Shown here piece by piece: positions 16,333 to 25,565 of a stretch of 64,000 nt of DNA. Source of the DNA: Burkholderiales bacterium (GTDB lineage: Bacteria > Pseudomonadota > Gammaproteobacteria > Burkholderiales > Burkholderiaceae_C). Below the pieces are notes generated by a model. It ran no database searches. It had not been told where the DNA came from and saw only the letters and a list, made by a program, of their open reading frames with translations. The DNA is taken from positions 310,001 through 374,000 of the forward strand of contig JAECRL010000001.1 in assembly GCA_016000265.1 (NCBI GenBank). The letters are read 5' to 3'. The first letter of the stretch is position 1. Each line of letters begins with the position of its first letter. The position numbers and the translations under genes were made by a program.

Positions 16333-18645
16333 CTAGTGTGACCCACTTTCAAGTGGGATGGATGACAGCACCGAAAATGATAGCGAAACTTGGGCCCCGG
16401 ACGAACCCCCGATGACTGCGGAATTCCCTTGCGACGCCGAGGCAGAGGTTTCGGGCTCGGCCGCAGGCAGGTTGCGGATGCGCACCAGGGCCTTGTGCTC
16501 ATCGGCGATTTTCTTGACCACGGCCAGCCCCAGCCCCGTGCCTTTGGCCTTCGTGGTGAGGTAGGGCTCGAAGGCGCGACGCAGCACCTTGTCCGGGAAG
16601 CCGGGCCCGTTGTCGCGCACGGTCAGGCGCACCGCGCGGATGCTGCCGTCTTCGTTACGAGGTGTGTCGGTGCGCAGGGTGACGCGAGCCGGGGCCTGCG
16701 CATCGCTGCGGTCGGCGGTGGCGTCCATGGCGTTTTGGACCAGGTTGTGCACCACTTGCCTGAGCAGCGCGGCGTCGCCCTGAATGGCGGGCAACTGGGG
16801 CGTGAGGTCGAGCACGATGGTGCCTTGCTCCAGCGCCTGCCCGTACAGGCCCAGCACCTCGTTGACGAGCTCGTTGAGGTCCAGCGGGGCCAGGCGCGCC
16901 GAGGGCAGGCGGGCGTAGTCGCGGAACTCGTTGATCAGGTTCTTGAGTGCCTGCACCTGCGTGACGATGGTGTTGACCGAGCGGGTCAGCAGCTGGCGCC
17001 CCGGGTCGTCGAGCTTGTCGGCGAGTTTGAGCTCCAGTCGCTCGGCCGACAGCTGAATCGGCGTCAGCGGGTTCTTGATCTCGTGGGCCACGCGGCGCGC
17101 CACTTCGGCCCAGGCCTCGGCGCGTTGGGCCGAGACCACCTCGGTCAGGTCATCGAAGACGATCAGCGTCTCATCGGGCGGCAGCTCGGCGCCGCGCACC
17201 AGCAGCGTCAGCGGCTCCGGTGAGTTCGGCAGGTGCAGCTCGTAGGACTCCTGCCATTGCTGGCGCTCGCCGGGCGTCGGGTCGTTGGCGTAGAGCTCGA
17301 AGCGCTGTCGGATGGCATCGGCGAAGCCTTGCAGCCCGGCCACGTCGGACAGCGGGCGGCCGCGGTAGGCCGACAGGGGCAGGCGCAGGATGCGCGTGGC
17401 CCCCGGGTTGACCATCTCGATGCGGCCTTGCGCGGTGAAGACGATGACGCCGGCACTCATGTTGTCGAGCACGGTTTGCAGGTGGGCGCGTGCGCTGTCG
17501 AGTTCGAGCACGCTGCGCTCGACCAGCGTGCGGGCGTCGGCGAGCTGCTGGGTCATGGCGGCGAAGGCGCGGGTCAGCCCCCCGAGTTCGTCGCCCGATG
17601 CGAAGATGGCTTTGGGACGCAGGTCGCCGCGCGCGACCTCCTGCACCCCTTCTGCCAGCAGCAGCAAGGGCCGCGCGAGCTGCTGGCCCAGCAGCGCCGC
17701 CAGCAGGAACGCCCCGAAGACGGCCAGCACCAGCGCCAGCGTCAGCGTGCCGATGTACATCTTGCGCAGGCCGGCTCGTCCCAGGGCCCGCTGCTGATAC
17801 TCCTGGTAGGCCGACTGCACGTCCAGTGCGTTGCGCACCAGGTCGGCGGGCAGCACCTGCGTGACCAGCAGGTAGTGCCCGTTGGCCTGCAGGCTGAAGC
17901 TGCGGTCGGGCATCCAGGCCAGCGTCACGATGCGCGCGGGCGTGAGGGCCTCGCTGCGTTCGTCGAGGCTGTCGACCTGGGACATCACGCCGCGACTGCG
18001 CGCCTCCTGGCGCCACGCCGCGGGCAGCCGCTCGGTGGTGAGCAGGCGGGTGCCGTCGCCCCCGGCCGTCAAGCCGACGACGCCCCCCTCGCTGGCCACC
18101 GATACGGTGTGCGCGCCCAGTTGCTCGCGCAGGCGCTCCAGCTCCAGCAGCGTGGGCTGGCGCGTGATCGGGTTGGCTTCCTCGCTCAGGCGCAAGGCGG
18201 CGACGCGGGTTTTGCCCGCCAGGTCTTGCGTGAGGGTGTCCAGGGTGCTGCGGCCGAGGTTGAGTCCGGCTTCCAGCGCGCCTTCGACGCGCACGTCGAA
18301 CCAGGTCTCGATGCTGCGCGAGACGAACTGGTAGGACACGGTGTAGATCAGCAGGCCGGGCAGCAACCCCACCAGGCCGAAGATGCCGGCGAGCTTGAGC
18401 AGCAGGCGGCTGCCGAACTTGCGTGCGCGCAGTCGCAAGGCCAGTCGGCCCAGCGCGATGACGATGGCCAGGCCGAGCGCCGTGGCGATGGCGATGTTGC
18501 CCCACACCAGCCAGGCGAAGTAGGGCTCCAGCAGTTCGCTGTTCTGGGTGGCCAGCACGAGCAGGAAGGCCAGCACGAGCGCCCCGCCGGAGACGGCGAT
18601 GCTGGCGACGATCCACGCCCAGCGGTTGGCCTTGATGGTGCTCAT
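16333..18645 (-). CDS. ntrY: NtrY-type membrane sensor histidine kinase
   Basis: 770 residues. Three N-terminal membrane spans (about 12-35, 42-70, 85-110), a ~190-residue extracytoplasmic region, a fourth span ~300-325, then HAMP ~330-385, PAS ~395-500, HisKA with RRVAHEIKNPLTPIQLSAERL (phospho-His ~520), and HATPase with VVHNLVQNAMDA, DNGPGFPD and KGTGLGLAVVKKI. This is the NtrY layout. Signals to the NtrX-like regulator encoded next. The stimulus is unknown; related systems answer nitrogen or redox state. Operon rsmB-DUF4390-ntrY-ntrX-like, with the preceding gene only 9 bp away. Confidence 0.92.
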   Translation of the reverse strand: MSTIKANRWAWIVASIAVSGGALVLAFLLVLATQNSELLEPYFAWLVWGNIAIATALGLAIVIALGRLALRLRARKFGSRLLLKLAGIFGLVGLLPGLLIYTVSYQFVSRSIETWFDVRVEGALEAGLNLGRSTLDTLTQDLAGKTRVAALRLSEEANPITRQPTLLELERLREQLGAHTVSVASEGGVVGLTAGGDGTRLLTTERLPAAWRQEARSRGVMSQVDSLDERSEALTPARIVTLAWMPDRSFSLQANGHYLLVTQVLPADLVRNALDVQSAYQEYQQRALGRAGLRKMYIGTLTLALVLAVFGAFLLAALLGQQLARPLLLLAEGVQEVARGDLRPKAIFASGDELGGLTRAFAAMTQQLADARTLVERSVLELDSARAHLQTVLDNMSAGVIVFTAQGRIEMVNPGATRILRLPLSAYRGRPLSDVAGLQGFADAIRQRFELYANDPTPGERQQWQESYELHLPNSPEPLTLLVRGAELPPDETLIVFDDLTEVVSAQRAEAWAEVARRVAHEIKNPLTPIQLSAERLELKLADKLDDPGRQLLTRSVNTIVTQVQALKNLINEFRDYARLPSARLAPLDLNELVNEVLGLYGQALEQGTIVLDLTPQLPAIQGDAALLRQVVHNLVQNAMDATADRSDAQAPARVTLRTDTPRNEDGSIRAVRLTVRDNGPGFPDKVLRRAFEPYLTTKAKGTGLGLAVVKKIADEHKALVRIRNLPAAEPETSASASQGNSAVIGGSSGAQVSLSFSVLSSIPLESGSH

Positions 18646-18654
18646 GCGGCGGCC

Positions 18655-19254
18655 TCAGCGCATGGCGGCGTGGAGGCTGACGCGCCGCTGCAGCGAGATG
18701 TCCCAGCCGGACTGGGGCCCCAGGCCGATCTGCAGCGGGCGCGGCAACTCGTCGGCCGCCAGCCGGAAGCTGAAGTCGATGTGGTGTTCGTTTTCTTCGC
18801 CCGCCGGCAAGGCGTCGGCGATGCGCCAGCGCGGGGTGCGTCGCATGGCGTCCAGGGCTTCTTGCAGCGAGCCGAAGTGGCGGCTGAGGCCGTCGAGGTT
18901 GAGGCGCCACTGGCGCGTCAGCGGCTGGTGACTCAGGCGCCATCGGCGGGTGGCGACGGTGCGCGTCTGATCGAACCAGTACCAGCGGGTGCGCTGCAGC
19001 TCCGCTTCGGCCACGAAGACCAGGGCCACGCCACGGGTGAGCATCTGCTCGAGCTCGCGTGACAGCTCCAGGCGCACGGCGTAGGCCAGCAGCACGCCGT
19101 CGTCGCTGAGGTTCACGCTCAGGCTGGTGAGTTCAGCAACCGGCCTGAGCGGGCCGTCTGCGGCTCGGGCGGGCAGGCTGGGCGCCACGGCGGCTGCCAG
19201 TGCCAGGCGGGCACTGTGCAGGAGCAGATCGCGGCGGCGCAAAGGCGGCATCAC
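18655..19254 (-). CDS. DUF4390 exported protein
   Basis: 199 residues. N-terminal RRRDLLLHSARLALAAAVAP then ARA is a secretion signal, with twin Arg that might direct it to Tat. The rest (for example LRLELSRELEQMLTRGVALVF and the tail of regularly spaced Arg/Trp) matches the DUF4390 family, found almost always between rsmB and the NtrY kinase in betaproteobacteria. Function unknown; a periplasmic partner of the kinase's sensor region is a reasonable guess from gene order. Its ATG overlaps the rsmB stop by 4 bp. Confidence 0.82.
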   Translation of the reverse strand: MMPPLRRRDLLLHSARLALAAAVAPSLPARAADGPLRPVAELTSLSVNLSDDGVLLAYAVRLELSRELEQMLTRGVALVFVAEAELQRTRWYWFDQTRTVATRRWRLSHQPLTRQWRLNLDGLSRHFGSLQEALDAMRRTPRWRIADALPAGEENEHHIDFSFRLAADELPRPLQIGLGPQSGWDISLQRRVSLHAAMR

Positions 19255-20678
19255 GCACCTTGTGAGGATTTGGCGAGCAGGGCGTAGAAAAAGCCGTCAC
19301 CGGCGTCACCCGAGTGCGTGTCGGGCTTGGCGCCGGGGGCGGCCTCGGGGTATTCGACCACAGGCAGCAGGTGGCCGGGGGCGGGCAGCGCCTGGGCCCC
19401 CGGGGTGCGTTGCAAAAACGCGTCGATGCGGTCCTGGCCTTCCTGGCGAAAGACGGAGCAGGTGCAATACAGCAGGTGGCCGCCGGGTTTGAGCAGCGGC
19501 CACAGTGCGTCGAGCAGGGCGTCCTGGGTGCGGGCGAGGGCGGCGATGTCGGACTCCCGGCGCAGCCAGCGCACGTCGGGGTGGCGTCGAACGATGCCGG
19601 AGGCGCTGCAGGGGGCGTCCAGCAAGATGGCGTCAAAGGGCTGGCCGTCCCACCAGGTGGCTGGCTGGCTGGCGTCGGCGGCCACGGTGCGCGCTTGCAG
19701 CCCGAGGCGGCTCAGCGTGTCGCCCACGCGCTTGAGGCGCTCGGGGTCGGCGTCCAGGGCGGTGACGAGGTGGTCGCCCAGCTCCAGCAGGTGGGCGGTC
19801 TTGCCGCCCGGGGCGGCGCAGGCGTCGAGCACCCGCGAGCCGGCGGGCAGGGTGACGCCGCCGGCTTGCAGCAGCAGCGGGGCGGCCCACTGCGCGGAGG
19901 CGTCTTGCACCGAGGCGTCGCCGGACATGAAGCCGGGCAGTTGCTGCACGGGCACGGCCTGGGTCAGCACGATGGGCTCGGGGCCGAGCGGGGTGGGTGC
20001 GGTGGCGGCAGATGCGGGCTCGGTGGCGTGAGCCGGCAGCAGGCCCGCGTCGACCAGGCGCTGTCGGTACGCCGCCGTTCTGCCGCGGCGTGTGTTGGCG
20101 CGCAGGGTCAGCGGGGCCGCCACCTGATTGGCGGCGAGGATGGCTTGCCACCGCTCGGGCCAGTCGGCCTGCAGGCGTTTGATCCACCACGTGGGGTGGT
20201 TGTGTTGCGCAACGGGGTCCTGGCTCACGGTGGCCAGCAGCTCGGGCCGCTCACGCAGGAAGCGGCGCAGCACCGCGTTGACGAAGCCGCTGGCGGCTTT
20301 CTGGCGGCGTTTGCAGGCGTCGACGGCCTGGTCGACCAGCGTGTGCGGGGTGTAGCGGTCGTCGAAGCTCAGGGCCAGGGCGGACAGCAGCAGGGCGTCG
20401 ACCCAGGGGGCGGGCGCCTTGGGCGCCAGCCGCTTGCGAAGGGCCTCGGCGGTGCCCATTTTGCGCATGACGGCAAAGGACAGGGCCTGGGTGCCCGGGC
20501 GCTCGGCGGCGGGCGTGGCGGCCAGGGCGTCGGTCAGGGAGCGGCCCTGGCGCACGGCGGCGACGGCGTCGGCGCAACTGGCCAGCAGGCGGGACAGCGG
20601 CAGGCTCTGGCCCGCGGGCGGGCGCGGTGCGGACGGGGACTGGCGGGGCGGGCTCGGGGGCGCGGGCGAACGGTTCAT
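19251..20678 (-). CDS. rsmB: 16S rRNA (cytosine-967-C5)-methyltransferase
   Basis: 475 residues. A proline-rich lead of ~25 residues precedes the NusB-like RNA-binding domain (~28-170), then a Rossmann methyltransferase: SAM motif VLDACAAPGGKTAHLLEL, LLDAPCSASGIVRRHPDVRW with one active-site Cys, and TCSVFRQEGQ with the second. Methylates C967 of 16S rRNA with SAM. First gene of the leftward unit that continues to the two-component pair. Confidence 0.94.
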   Translation of the reverse strand: MNRSPAPPSPPRQSPSAPRPPAGQSLPLSRLLASCADAVAAVRQGRSLTDALAATPAAERPGTQALSFAVMRKMGTAEALRKRLAPKAPAPWVDALLLSALALSFDDRYTPHTLVDQAVDACKRRQKAASGFVNAVLRRFLRERPELLATVSQDPVAQHNHPTWWIKRLQADWPERWQAILAANQVAAPLTLRANTRRGRTAAYRQRLVDAGLLPAHATEPASAATAPTPLGPEPIVLTQAVPVQQLPGFMSGDASVQDASAQWAAPLLLQAGGVTLPAGSRVLDACAAPGGKTAHLLELGDHLVTALDADPERLKRVGDTLSRLGLQARTVAADASQPATWWDGQPFDAILLDAPCSASGIVRRHPDVRWLRRESDIAALARTQDALLDALWPLLKPGGHLLYCTCSVFRQEGQDRIDAFLQRTPGAQALPAPGHLLPVVEYPEAAPGAKPDTHSGDAGDGFFYALLAKSSQGA

Positions 20679-20716
20679 GGCGCGCAGTCTATGCGCAGGC
20701 CATGAGCGCGCGTCGT

Positions 20717-21553
20717 TCAGTCACCCAGGAAGTGGCGGCGGTAGCGGGCCGGCAGGTCCTCGATGCGCATGAGCATGGGCAGGTCGGCGGTGTTGAAGTC
20801 GGGGTCCCAGGCGGGGGCGCCCAGCACCTTGGCGCCCACGCGCAGGTAGCCCTTGATCAGCGCGGGCGGCTCGACTTGCAGGTGGCGGTCCAGCTCGTCG
20901 ACCGGCAGCGGCAGGCGCGGGCGCACCTGCAGGTCGATGGGGGCGAGGTGGGTCTGGCGCAGCTGCTCCCACAGCGAGGCCGCCACGTGGCCGCCGTCGC
21001 GCATGGAGATGCTGGCGCAGCCGATCATGGTGTCCAGGTCGTTGCGGACCATGAACTCCGCCAGCGCGCCCCACAGGGCCATGATGGCGCCGCCGGTGCG
21101 GTGGTCGGGGTGCACGCAGGAGCGGCCGAGCTCGACCATCTTGCTGCGCAGGCCGCGCAGGCGGGTCAGGTCGAATTCGGTCTCGCTGTAGAGGCCGCCG
21201 ATGCGCTTGGCCGAGTCGGGCGTGAGCACGCGGTAGGTGCCGATGACCTGGCCGGGCTCGCCGTCTTCGGTGCTCAGGCGCACCAGCAGGTGTTCGCAGT
21301 AGGGGTCAAACAGGTCGATGTCGTGGCCCGCGGGGCTGCCGGCGGGCACGTTCAGGCGCGCACCCATCTCGCCGACGAAGACCTCGTGCCTCAGGCGCTG
21401 CGCCGCACGAACATCTTCTTCAGTGCGAGCCCAAACGACTTCAAAGCCCTGGCGCGCGGAGCCTGGGTGAAGTGACCTCCGGGCGGCGCGGTCGGCCGAC
21501 AACTGGTTGGACAGGCCTGCGATGGGCAGGGTGGGCAGCGGCAGGTCACGCAT
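20717..21553 (-). CDS. GNAT-fold acyltransferase, OlsB-like (ornithine N-acyltransferase family)
   Basis: 278 residues from ATG 21553, which has GGAGAC six bases upstream; longer in-frame starts lack this. Core motifs AAQRLRHEVFVGEMGA, GTYRVLTPD and ELGRSCVHPDHRTGGAIMALWGAL are typical of the OlsB/hemolysin-like group that moves a 3-hydroxyacyl chain from ACP to the alpha-amine of ornithine, making lyso-ornithine lipid. The OlsA partner is not in the window, so ornithine-lipid synthesis is probable but unproven. Divergent from ptsI. Confidence 0.78.
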   Translation of the reverse strand: MRDLPLPTLPIAGLSNQLSADRAARRSLHPGSARQGFEVVWARTEEDVRAAQRLRHEVFVGEMGARLNVPAGSPAGHDIDLFDPYCEHLLVRLSTEDGEPGQVIGTYRVLTPDSAKRIGGLYSETEFDLTRLRGLRSKMVELGRSCVHPDHRTGGAIMALWGALAEFMVRNDLDTMIGCASISMRDGGHVAASLWEQLRQTHLAPIDLQVRPRLPLPVDELDRHLQVEPPALIKGYLRVGAKVLGAPAWDPDFNTADLPMLMRIEDLPARYRRHFLGD

Positions 21554-21740
21554 GGTCGTCTCCGGTCTCGGTTGTCCGTCGGGTGGCTCGCTGCGCAGTT
21601 TCTGGTCGAAACATGACGATGTCGTGACCCCGGGGTGACAGGCGGGTGACGCCGGATGGCGGGTGAGCACGGGCCGTGAGGGTTCGTCCGCGTGACAAAT
21701 CCCAGGGCACAGATCAGGCGTGCGCTGCTAGGATCGAGGC

Positions 21741-23531
21741 ATGAGCATCCAGATCTTTGGCCTGCCTGTTTCGCGGGGTGTCGCCATCGGCCGCGCCGTG
21801 CTGGTGGCCTCCAGCCGCGTGGACGTGCCGCACGTTTTCATCGACCCCGAGCGGATCGAGGACGAGGTCTTGCGCCTGCTGACGGCGCGCGACACGGTGT
21901 CCACCGAGTTCGACACCCTCAAGCGCGACCTGCCCGCCGACGCCCCCGCCGAGCTGGCCGCCATCCTGGACGTGCACCTGATGCTGTTGCAGGACGAGGC
22001 CTTGGTGGGCGCGGCCACCGACTGGATCCGCGAGCGCCACTACAACGCCGAATGGGCCCTGTCGGCCCAGCTGGAGGTGCTGGCACGCCAGTTCGACGAG
22101 ATGGAGGACGCCTACATCCGCGAACGCAAGGTGGACCTGGAGCAGGTGGTCGAGCGCATGCTGCGCAGCATCAGCCGAGGCTCGCCTTCGCCGATGCCCA
22201 ACCCGGCTCACGGCCCGCGTGATTTCGGCGGCGACGACCCGCTGATCCTGGTGGCCAGCGACATCGCGCCGGCCGACATGGTCAGCTTCAAGCGCAGCGT
22301 GTTCTGCGGCTTCGTGACCGACGTGGGCGGCAAGACCTCGCACACGGCCATCGTGGCGCGCAGCATGGACATCCCGGCGGTGGTCGGTGCGCGCCAGGCC
22401 AGTGGCCTGATCCGCCAGGACGACCGCATCATCATCGACGGCGACGCGGGGCTGGTCATCGTCGACCCGTCGCCCATCGTGCTGGAGGAGTACCGCTTCC
22501 GCCAGCGCCAGGCCGAGCTGGAGCGCGGCCGCCTGGCCCGCTTGCGTCACACCCCGGCGGTCACGCTGGACGGCGAGCGCATCGAGCTGCTGGCCAACAT
22601 CGAGATGCCCGAAGACAGCCCCGGCGCGCTGGAAGCGGGTGCCGTGGGCGTGGGCCTGTTTCGCAGCGAGTTCCTGTTCATGAACCGAGCGGGCAACCTG
22701 CCCGACGAAGAAGAGCAGTACGACGCCTACCGCCGCGCGGTCGAGGCCATGAAGGGCCTGCCGGTCACCATCCGCACGGTGGACATCGGGGCGGACAAGC
22801 CGCTGGAGGGCATGTCATCGAGCGAGCTGCGGCACGAGTCGGTGCTCAACCCGGCGCTCGGCCTGCGCGCCATCCGCTGGAGCCTGTCGGAGCCGAGCAT
22901 GTTCCGCCGCCAGCTGCGCGCGCTGTTCCGCGCGGCGGTGCACGGCCCCGTCAAGATCCTGATCCCGATGCTGGCGAGCCAACGCGAGATCCGTCAGACA
23001 CTGGACAACATCGCGCACGTGCAGCGTCAGCTGACCGATGCGGGCAAGCCTTTCGGGCCGTGCCAGCTGGGTGCCATGATCGAGGTGCCCGCTGCGGCGC
23101 TGACCATGCCGATCTTCCTGCGCCACTTCGACTTCGTCTCCATCGGCACCAACGACCTGATCCAGTACACGCTGGCCATCGACCGCGCCGACGAGGCCGT
23201 GGCCCACCTCTACGACCCCTGGCACCCCGCGGTGCTGCAGCTGCTGCACTCGTCCATTTCTCAGGCGCGTGCGGCGGGCAAGGGCGTGAGCGTGTGCGGT
23301 GAAATGGCCGGAGACCCGGCCTTCACCGAGTTGCTGCTGGCCATGGGCCTGCGCAGCTTCTCGATGCACCCCACGCAGATCGCGTCGGTCAAGCAACGCG
23401 TCCTGCGCGCCGACACGCGCCGCCTGGGCGCGGTCGTGCACGAGGTGCTCAGCTGCGACGACCCCGAATCGGCCTGCGCCGACGTGCTGGCCGGTCACAC
23501 CACCGGCTCCCGACTGGCGACGGCGGCCTGA
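21741..23531 (+). CDS. ptsI: Phosphoenolpyruvate-protein phosphotransferase (PTS enzyme I)
   Basis: 596 residues, full length. N-terminal HPr-binding/swivel domain with the phospho-His site GGKTSHTAIVARSMDIPAVVG near residue 200; C-terminal PEP-binding barrel with LFRSEFLFMNR, GTNDLIQYTLAIDRAD and VCGEMAGDP. Takes phosphate from PEP and gives it to HPr. Neither HPr nor an EIIA gene is adjacent: upstream is the divergent GNAT gene and downstream the convergent uup. In this order the three usually sit together, so the partners must be elsewhere. With no sugar permease nearby the system probably serves regulation. Confidence 0.95.
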   Translation: MSIQIFGLPVSRGVAIGRAVLVASSRVDVPHVFIDPERIEDEVLRLLTARDTVSTEFDTLKRDLPADAPAELAAILDVHLMLLQDEALVGAATDWIRERHYNAEWALSAQLEVLARQFDEMEDAYIRERKVDLEQVVERMLRSISRGSPSPMPNPAHGPRDFGGDDPLILVASDIAPADMVSFKRSVFCGFVTDVGGKTSHTAIVARSMDIPAVVGARQASGLIRQDDRIIIDGDAGLVIVDPSPIVLEEYRFRQRQAELERGRLARLRHTPAVTLDGERIELLANIEMPEDSPGALEAGAVGVGLFRSEFLFMNRAGNLPDEEEQYDAYRRAVEAMKGLPVTIRTVDIGADKPLEGMSSSELRHESVLNPALGLRAIRWSLSEPSMFRRQLRALFRAAVHGPVKILIPMLASQREIRQTLDNIAHVQRQLTDAGKPFGPCQLGAMIEVPAAALTMPIFLRHFDFVSIGTNDLIQYTLAIDRADEAVAHLYDPWHPAVLQLLHSSISQARAAGKGVSVCGEMAGDPAFTELLLAMGLRSFSMHPTQIASVKQRVLRADTRRLGAVVHEVLSCDDPESACADVLAGHTTGSRLATAA

Positions 23532-23558
23532 GGCTTCGGCCCCGCGCTTGCTCGGTGT

Positions 23559-25508
23559 TCAGCGCGCGCCGAGCTCTTCCCAGCGTGCCAGCGCGGCCAT
23601 CAGCTCCTCGTCGATGGCCTCGACGCGGGCGTGCATCGTGGCCACGTTGCCGGCTTCCTTGCGGTAGATGTCCGGGTCGGCCAACTGCTTGTTGAGTTCG
23701 GCTTGCTCGCCTTCCAGGGCCTGGATGCGGGCGGGCAGCTCATCGAGCTCGCGCTGCTCCTTGTAGCTGAGCTTGCGTTTGGGCTGGGCCACCACCGGCG
23801 CAGCAGGCGCCACGGCCGGGGCCGTGTCGGCGGCCACGCTCACGGGCGTGCGGGAGTCGGCCTCGGGCGTCTGCTTGACGGCCGCCGCGATGGCCGCCGC
23901 ACCGGGCTTGCCGGCCGCGATGGCCTGCGCGCGGCGCGACTGGATCAGCCAGTCCTCGACGCCACCTTCGTACTCGCGCCAACGGCCTTCGCCCTCGGCC
24001 ACCAGGGTCGAGGTGACCACGTTGTCCAGGAAGCGCCGGTCGTGGCTGACCAGGAAGACGGTGCCCGGGTACTCGGCCAGCAGGTCTTCGAGCAGGTCGA
24101 GCGTGTCGATGTCGAGGTCGTTGGTGGGCTCGTCGAGCACCAGCACGTTGCTGGGTTTGGCGAACAGGCGCGCCAGCAGCAAGCGGTTGCGCTCGCCACC
24201 GCTGAGCGTGCGCACGGGCGAGTTGGCGCGGGCCGGCGAGAACAGGAAGTCCTGCAGGTAGCCCATGACGTGCTTGCGCGAGCCGTTGATCTCGATCCAC
24301 TCGCTGCCCGGGCTGATGAAGTCGGCCAGCGTGGCGTCGAGGTCGAGGTGGTCGCGCATCTGGTCGAAGTAGGCGACGGCCAGGTTGGCGCCTTGCTTGA
24401 CGGTGCCGCTGTCGGGGGCCAGCTCGCCCAGGATCATCTTGAGCAGCGTGGTCTTGCCCGCGCCGTTGGAGCCCACCAGGCCGACCTTGTCGCCGCGCAG
24501 GATGGTGCCCGTGAAGCCCTTGACGATGGTGCGACCGCCGTAGGACTTGGAGACGTCTTCCAGCTCGGCGACGATCTTGCCGCCGCGGTCGCCCTGCGAG
24601 ACCTCCAGCTTGACGCGGCCGACCACGTCGCGGCGTGAGGAGCGCGCGGCGCGCAGGCCTTCGAGGCGCTTGATGCGCGCCACCGAACGCGTGCGGCGGG
24701 CTTCCACGCCCTTGCGGATCCAGACCTCTTCCTGCGCCAGCAGCTTGTCAAAGCGCGCGTTGGCCACGGCCTCGTCGGCCAGTTCCTGCTCTTTCAGCCC
24801 CTGGTACGCCGCGAAGTTGCCCGGGTAGCTGCGCAGCACGCCGCGGTCGAGCTCGACGATGCGGGTGCAGACGTTGTCGAGGAAGGCGCGGTCGTGGGAG
24901 ATCAGCACGATGCTGCCTTTGAACTCCTTGAGCAGGTCTTCCAGCCAGGTGATGGCGTCGAGGTCCAGGTGGTTGGTCGGCTCGTCGAGGAAGAGCACGT
25001 CGGGACTCGCCACCAGCGCACGCGCCAGGGCAACGCGCTTTTTCATGCCGCCCGACAGGCTGGCAATCGGCAGGTCGGCCGAGAGGTTCAGGCGCTGCAG
25101 GGTTTCTTCGACGCGCTGCTCCCAGTTCCAGCCGTTGCGGGCCTCGATCTGGGTCATGAGCGATTCCATCTGGTCTGCATCGCCCTCGCCATGGGTGATG
25201 GCCTCGAAGCGTTCGCGCAACTGGCGGATGTCGCCCAGGCCTTCGCTGACCGTGCTTTCCACCGTGGCGCCGTCGGCGAACGAGGGCTCCTGCGGCACGT
25301 AGGCCAGCTCGATGCCCTTTTGCACCTGCACCTGGCCGTCGTCGAGCTTGTCGATGCCGACCATGATCTTGAGCAGCGAGGACTTGCCCGTGCCGTTGCG
25401 GCCGATCAGGCCCACGCGTTCGCCCGTCTCCAGCGCAAAAGAGGTGTGGTCAAGCAGGGCGACGTGGCCAAAGGCCAGGCACGCGTCGTTCAGGGTCAGG
25501 ACAGCCAT
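23559..25508 (-). CDS. uup: ABC-F ATPase Uup
   Basis: 649 residues, two ATPase domains without membrane parts. First: Walker A GLIGRNGTGKSSLLK, signature LSGGMKKRVALARAL, Walker B VLFLDEPTNHLDLD. Second: GLVGSNGAGKTTLLK, LSGGERNRLLLARLF, VLVLDEPTNDLDID. A charged coiled-coil of ~70 residues at the C-terminus marks the Uup subgroup, which binds branched DNA and affects transposon excision and ribosome function. Ends 28 bp from the convergent ptsI stop. Confidence 0.92.
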   Translation of the reverse strand: MAVLTLNDACLAFGHVALLDHTSFALETGERVGLIGRNGTGKSSLLKIMVGIDKLDDGQVQVQKGIELAYVPQEPSFADGATVESTVSEGLGDIRQLRERFEAITHGEGDADQMESLMTQIEARNGWNWEQRVEETLQRLNLSADLPIASLSGGMKKRVALARALVASPDVLFLDEPTNHLDLDAITWLEDLLKEFKGSIVLISHDRAFLDNVCTRIVELDRGVLRSYPGNFAAYQGLKEQELADEAVANARFDKLLAQEEVWIRKGVEARRTRSVARIKRLEGLRAARSSRRDVVGRVKLEVSQGDRGGKIVAELEDVSKSYGGRTIVKGFTGTILRGDKVGLVGSNGAGKTTLLKMILGELAPDSGTVKQGANLAVAYFDQMRDHLDLDATLADFISPGSEWIEINGSRKHVMGYLQDFLFSPARANSPVRTLSGGERNRLLLARLFAKPSNVLVLDEPTNDLDIDTLDLLEDLLAEYPGTVFLVSHDRRFLDNVVTSTLVAEGEGRWREYEGGVEDWLIQSRRAQAIAAGKPGAAAIAAAVKQTPEADSRTPVSVAADTAPAVAPAAPVVAQPKRKLSYKEQRELDELPARIQALEGEQAELNKQLADPDIYRKEAGNVATMHARVEAIDEELMAALARWEELGAR

Positions 25509-25565
25509 GGGGGATCCGGGTGAGGGGCAACCCGGTATTGTCGCCTGTTGGCGCGGCGCCGTGTT

